Below are positions 63,057 to 64,000 of a stretch of DNA of 64,000 bases, one piece after another. Numbering within the stretch: position 1 is the stretch's first letter; every line of letters starts with the position of its first letter. The notes under the pieces are model-generated. The model saw only the letters and a list, made by a program, of their open reading frames with translations. It did no database searches and had not been told where the DNA came from. This stretch comes from Roseococcus thiosulfatophilus. GTDB taxonomy: Bacteria; Pseudomonadota; Alphaproteobacteria; Acetobacterales; Acetobacteraceae. The DNA lies in assembly GCF_017311575.1 (NCBI RefSeq), contig NZ_JAFFQY010000055.1, forward strand, positions 184,448-248,447, given 5' to 3'. The translations under genes were made by a program, and so were the position numbers.

Positions 63057-63271
63057 GGTCGGGGCGATCTCCGAAAATGGAAACTTTCTTGGATGCAATA
63101 TGGCCCAGCGCCGCGAGAATTACGAGACTTCCATCCTGGGCCCGTCCCGTTTTCACCTCCCTGGCGCCGTGGCGAAGGAACGTATTGGCGCGTCCGGGGG
63201 TTGCGCCAGCGCAATGCGCGGGGCGGGCGTCCCCCACTAGGCTTCCCACAGTATCCACCGGAGGCCAGACC

Positions 63272-63964
63272 ATGCCCAGCAAACTCACCGCGCGCGACCT
63301 GATGACCCCCGATGTCGTCACCGTGCCCCCCGAGACCCCCGTCGTCGCCATGGCGAAGCTGATGGCCGACCGCGGCATCAGCGCCGTGCCCGTGCTCGCC
63401 GCCGATGGCGCGCTGCTGGGCCTGGTGACGGAGGCCGACCTGATCCGCCGCCTGGCCGATGAGGATGTGGCGCACCGCCCGAGCTGGTTCGCCGCCATGT
63501 TCAGCAGCCCCGGCAGCCAGGCCGACCGCTACGCCCGCACCCATGGCGCGGTGGCGCGCGACGTGATGACGGCCGATGTCGTCGCCGTGGGCCTGGACGA
63601 GACGGCCGCGCACATCGCCGCCCTGATGGAGGAGAAGAAGATCCGCCGCGTGCTGGTGGTGGAGCATGGCAAGCTGCGCGGCATCGTCAGCCGGGCCGAC
63701 CTGCTGCGCGCCCTGGTCACCCCCATGGCCGAGGGCGAGGCGATGAGCGATGACCGCATCCGCCGTGCCGTGCTGGCCGCCATGAAGCGCGAGCCCTGGG
63801 CCAACAGCTTCTACCTGCTGGCCGATGTGCAGGATGGCGTGGTGACCTTCCACGGCTTCATGCGCGATGCCGGCGTGGCGCGCGGGCTGCGCGTGCTGGC
63901 CGAGGGCGTGCCGGGCGTGAAGGGCGTGAAGGACGAGACCCAGCCCCTGCCCGCCTACATGTAG
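63272..63964 (+). CDS. CBS-domain protein with C-terminal BON domain
   Basis: A 230-residue protein with a CBS pair: ARDLMTPDVVTVPPETPVV (about 7-25) and ARDVMTADVVAVGLDETAAH (about 95-114), each followed by an I-x-x-V-P/L-V-V strand. A BON-like domain follows (about 155-225; DRIRRAVLAAMKREPW...VTFHGFMRDAGVARGLRVLAE). This pairing is common in alphaproteobacteria and probably senses adenine nucleotides. GGAGG precedes the ATG. Confidence 0.92.
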   Translation: MPSKLTARDLMTPDVVTVPPETPVVAMAKLMADRGISAVPVLAADGALLGLVTEADLIRRLADEDVAHRPSWFAAMFSSPGSQADRYARTHGAVARDVMTADVVAVGLDETAAHIAALMEEKKIRRVLVVEHGKLRGIVSRADLLRALVTPMAEGEAMSDDRIRRAVLAAMKREPWANSFYLLADVQDGVVTFHGFMRDAGVARGLRVLAEGVPGVKGVKDETQPLPAYM

Positions 63965-64000
63965 CAACCACAGGTGTGCCCGCCGCCGGGCGGGCGCTCC

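Overview
The window looks like core chromosome of a very GC-rich alphaproteobacterium, most likely Acetobacteraceae of the Roseomonas/Rubritepida kind. The basis is the AddAB (not RecBCD) repair pair, the tsaE-amgK-murU-addB-addA and miaB-phoH-ybeY-corC-lnt gene orders, a PhaR-type PHA regulator, TAXI-type TRAP transport and lipid A genes. The taxon is inferred from gene content and family resemblance; no search was run. There is no rRNA, tRNA, CRISPR array, integrase or transposase, and nothing that looks like a genomic island.

Layout: (1) 1-8250, minus strand: tsaE, amgK-like kinase, murU-like nucleotidyltransferase, addB, addA (cut by the window edge), almost all joined by 4-base stop/start overlaps. 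(2) 8316-9922: ferredoxin-NADP reductase and a DUF938 methyltransferase. (3) 10104-16228: miaB, phoH, ybeY, corC, lnt and an XRE regulator. (4) 16203-18435: AraC regulator divergent from an MFS transporter whose 5' end is partly duplicated as a 49-codon upstream frame. (5) 18569-25290: YjbF-like lipoprotein, proB, uppP, a TAXI solute-binding protein with fused TRAP permease, and a STAS/anti-sigma-kinase pair. (6) 25351-31354: flavin monooxygenase, acetyl-CoA acetyltransferase, an orphan caspase-fold-like protein, a PHA-synthase-like hydrolase with a PhaE-like partner, and phaR. (7) 31375-37415: a sulfur block with a sulfite-oxidase-like protein, cysA-cysW-cysT-sbp, a small leading gene and an Rrf2 regulator. 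Two copies of one 20-base dyad lie in front of the two sulfur transcription units. (8) 37438-41885: fabG, two tandem GNATs, fabD, lepA. (9) 42031-47930: RidA, MFS, pheT, pheS, rplT, rpmI. (10) 48086-52003: glycine-zipper lipoprotein, dapF, mtaB, ftsY. (11) 52004-56135: a gene-poor stretch with degenerate repeats and a 26-codon small gene candidate, then a DevABC-type exporter with its TetR regulator and operator. (12) 56172-61081: lpxK, waaA, DUF374 acyltransferase, GT4 glycosyltransferase, LpxH-like phosphoesterase. (13) 61315-63964: RraA-like protein, Tim44-domain protein, CBS-BON protein.

Most genes are ordinary housekeeping genes. The points most worth a second look are the shared sulfur-regulon dyad with the adjacent four-cysteine Rrf2 regulator, the tandem hairpin repeats that supply the stop codons of the genes they follow, the compact 26-codon gene with a full-length Shine-Dalgarno match and its own terminator, the orphan clan-CD-like protein inside the PHA block, and the duplicated 5' end ahead of the MFS gene. 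I saw no complete new multi-gene defence or biosynthetic system.
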